Source: PVC group bacterium
GTDB taxonomy: Bacteria > Verrucomicrobiota > Kiritimatiellia > SS1-B-03-39 > UBA6053
Direction of reading: 5' to 3'
NCBI GenBank assembly: GCA_003565035.1
Contig: PXDP01000247.1
Location: forward strand, 1 to 5,646
DNA length: 5,646 nucleotides
The notes beneath the pieces were generated by a model, which was given only the letters and a program-made list of their open reading frames with translations, did no database searches and had not been told where the DNA came from. Position 1 is the first letter of the stretch; each line of letters starts with the position of its first letter. Positions 5,480 through 5,646 of the stretch are shown here, in pieces. The translations under genes and the position numbers were made by a program.

Positions 5480-5505
5480 GAACCCTACCGAAATGACAAA
5501 CGCAA
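5480..5505. repeat. Right imperfect direct repeat flanking the accessory module
   Basis: This is the partner of the 26-bp repeat at 1137-1162, same orientation, 24 of 26 bases identical. It lies 12 bp beyond the stop of the LUD gene and about 10 bp before the TOTE start, so it fills most of that 48-bp gap. It therefore also serves as the TOTE gene's 5' flank. Confidence 0.65.
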
Positions 5506-5517
5506 ACGCGGAGTTCA

Positions 5518-5646
5518 TCAGCCCACAATCCAGATCGTCAGACGCTTCGGTCCGTGAGCGCCCAGCACCAGAATCCGCTCAATATCTCCAGTGCGGCTGG
5601 CCCCGGTGATGAACGAAATCAGACTCGGCGGCGCATCCCCGTACCG
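5518..5646 (-). CDS. LUD-domain (LutC-type) protein, C-terminal 42 residues (partial)
   Basis: The minus strand is open from the window edge to a TGA at 5518-5520. The 42 residues read PSLISFITGASRTGDIERIL (7-26), then VLGAHGPKRLTIWIVG. The 'P.LI.FITG.SRT.DIE..LVLG.HGP..L' pattern is the conserved end of the LUD domain (formerly DUF162), found in LutC and in the C-terminal part of related lactate-utilisation proteins. LutC works with LutA and LutB in L-lactate oxidation to pyruvate in the cytoplasm. The start and most of the gene lie beyond the window, so lutC itself versus another LUD protein cannot be settled. This looks like core metabolism and marks the end of the accessory region. Confidence 0.85.
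   Translation of the reverse strand, partial: RYGDAPPSLISFITGASRTGDIERILVLGAHGPKRLTIWIVG

Overview
The window comes from a bacterial chromosome. It starts at the first bases of a 16S rRNA gene on the minus strand and ends inside the 3' end of a LUD-domain (LutC-type) gene, also on the minus strand. An accessory defence and toxin-antitoxin region lies between them. The start of the 16S, the pilin-like protein tail and the dispersed repeats built on 'catccgttg' suggest a member of the Verrucomicrobiota/Kiritimatiellota side of the PVC group. This is an inference from style, not a proven placement.

Layout: (1) 1-450 holds the 5' tip of the 16S gene, its leader with a boxA-like antitermination element, and two tandem rRNA promoters, P2 at 193-222 and P1 at 378-405. 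(2) About 450-955 has no gene. It holds pyrimidine-rich DNA, an inverted-repeat element and a block of about 50-bp repeats. (3) 956-1141 is the reading-frame remnant of a protein with a pilin-like C-terminus. (4) 1218-1875 is a compact vapBC toxin-antitoxin operon on the plus strand with a possibly leaderless promoter. (5) 1971-2362 is a decayed HipA/HipT-type kinase on the minus strand, with an internal deletion that removed its catalytic loop. (6) 2364-2545 is a second copy of the repeat block. (7) 2574-2666 is the remnant of a winged-helix, antitoxin-like protein. (8) 2671-5469 is one large intact gene of 932 aa. It joins an archaeo-eukaryotic primase-type domain, a superfamily II helicase and a DUF559 nuclease, the core architecture of the predicted TOTE conflict systems. 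(9) 5518-5646 is the LUD gene tail.

The accessory region from vapB to the TOTE gene is bracketed by two imperfect direct repeats (1137-1162 and 5480-5505, 24 of 26 bases identical). This suggests one inserted or exchanged unit, although an ordinary dispersed repeat would look the same. Two genes are broken next to repeat block B, so the locus looks like a turnover site for defence and toxin-antitoxin genes beside an rRNA operon. The TOTE gene is the main biological content. Its predicted activities would act on nucleic acid: primase-fold synthesis or binding, ATP-driven unwinding or translocation, and cleavage. The vapBC pair is the only toxin-antitoxin system here that still looks intact.
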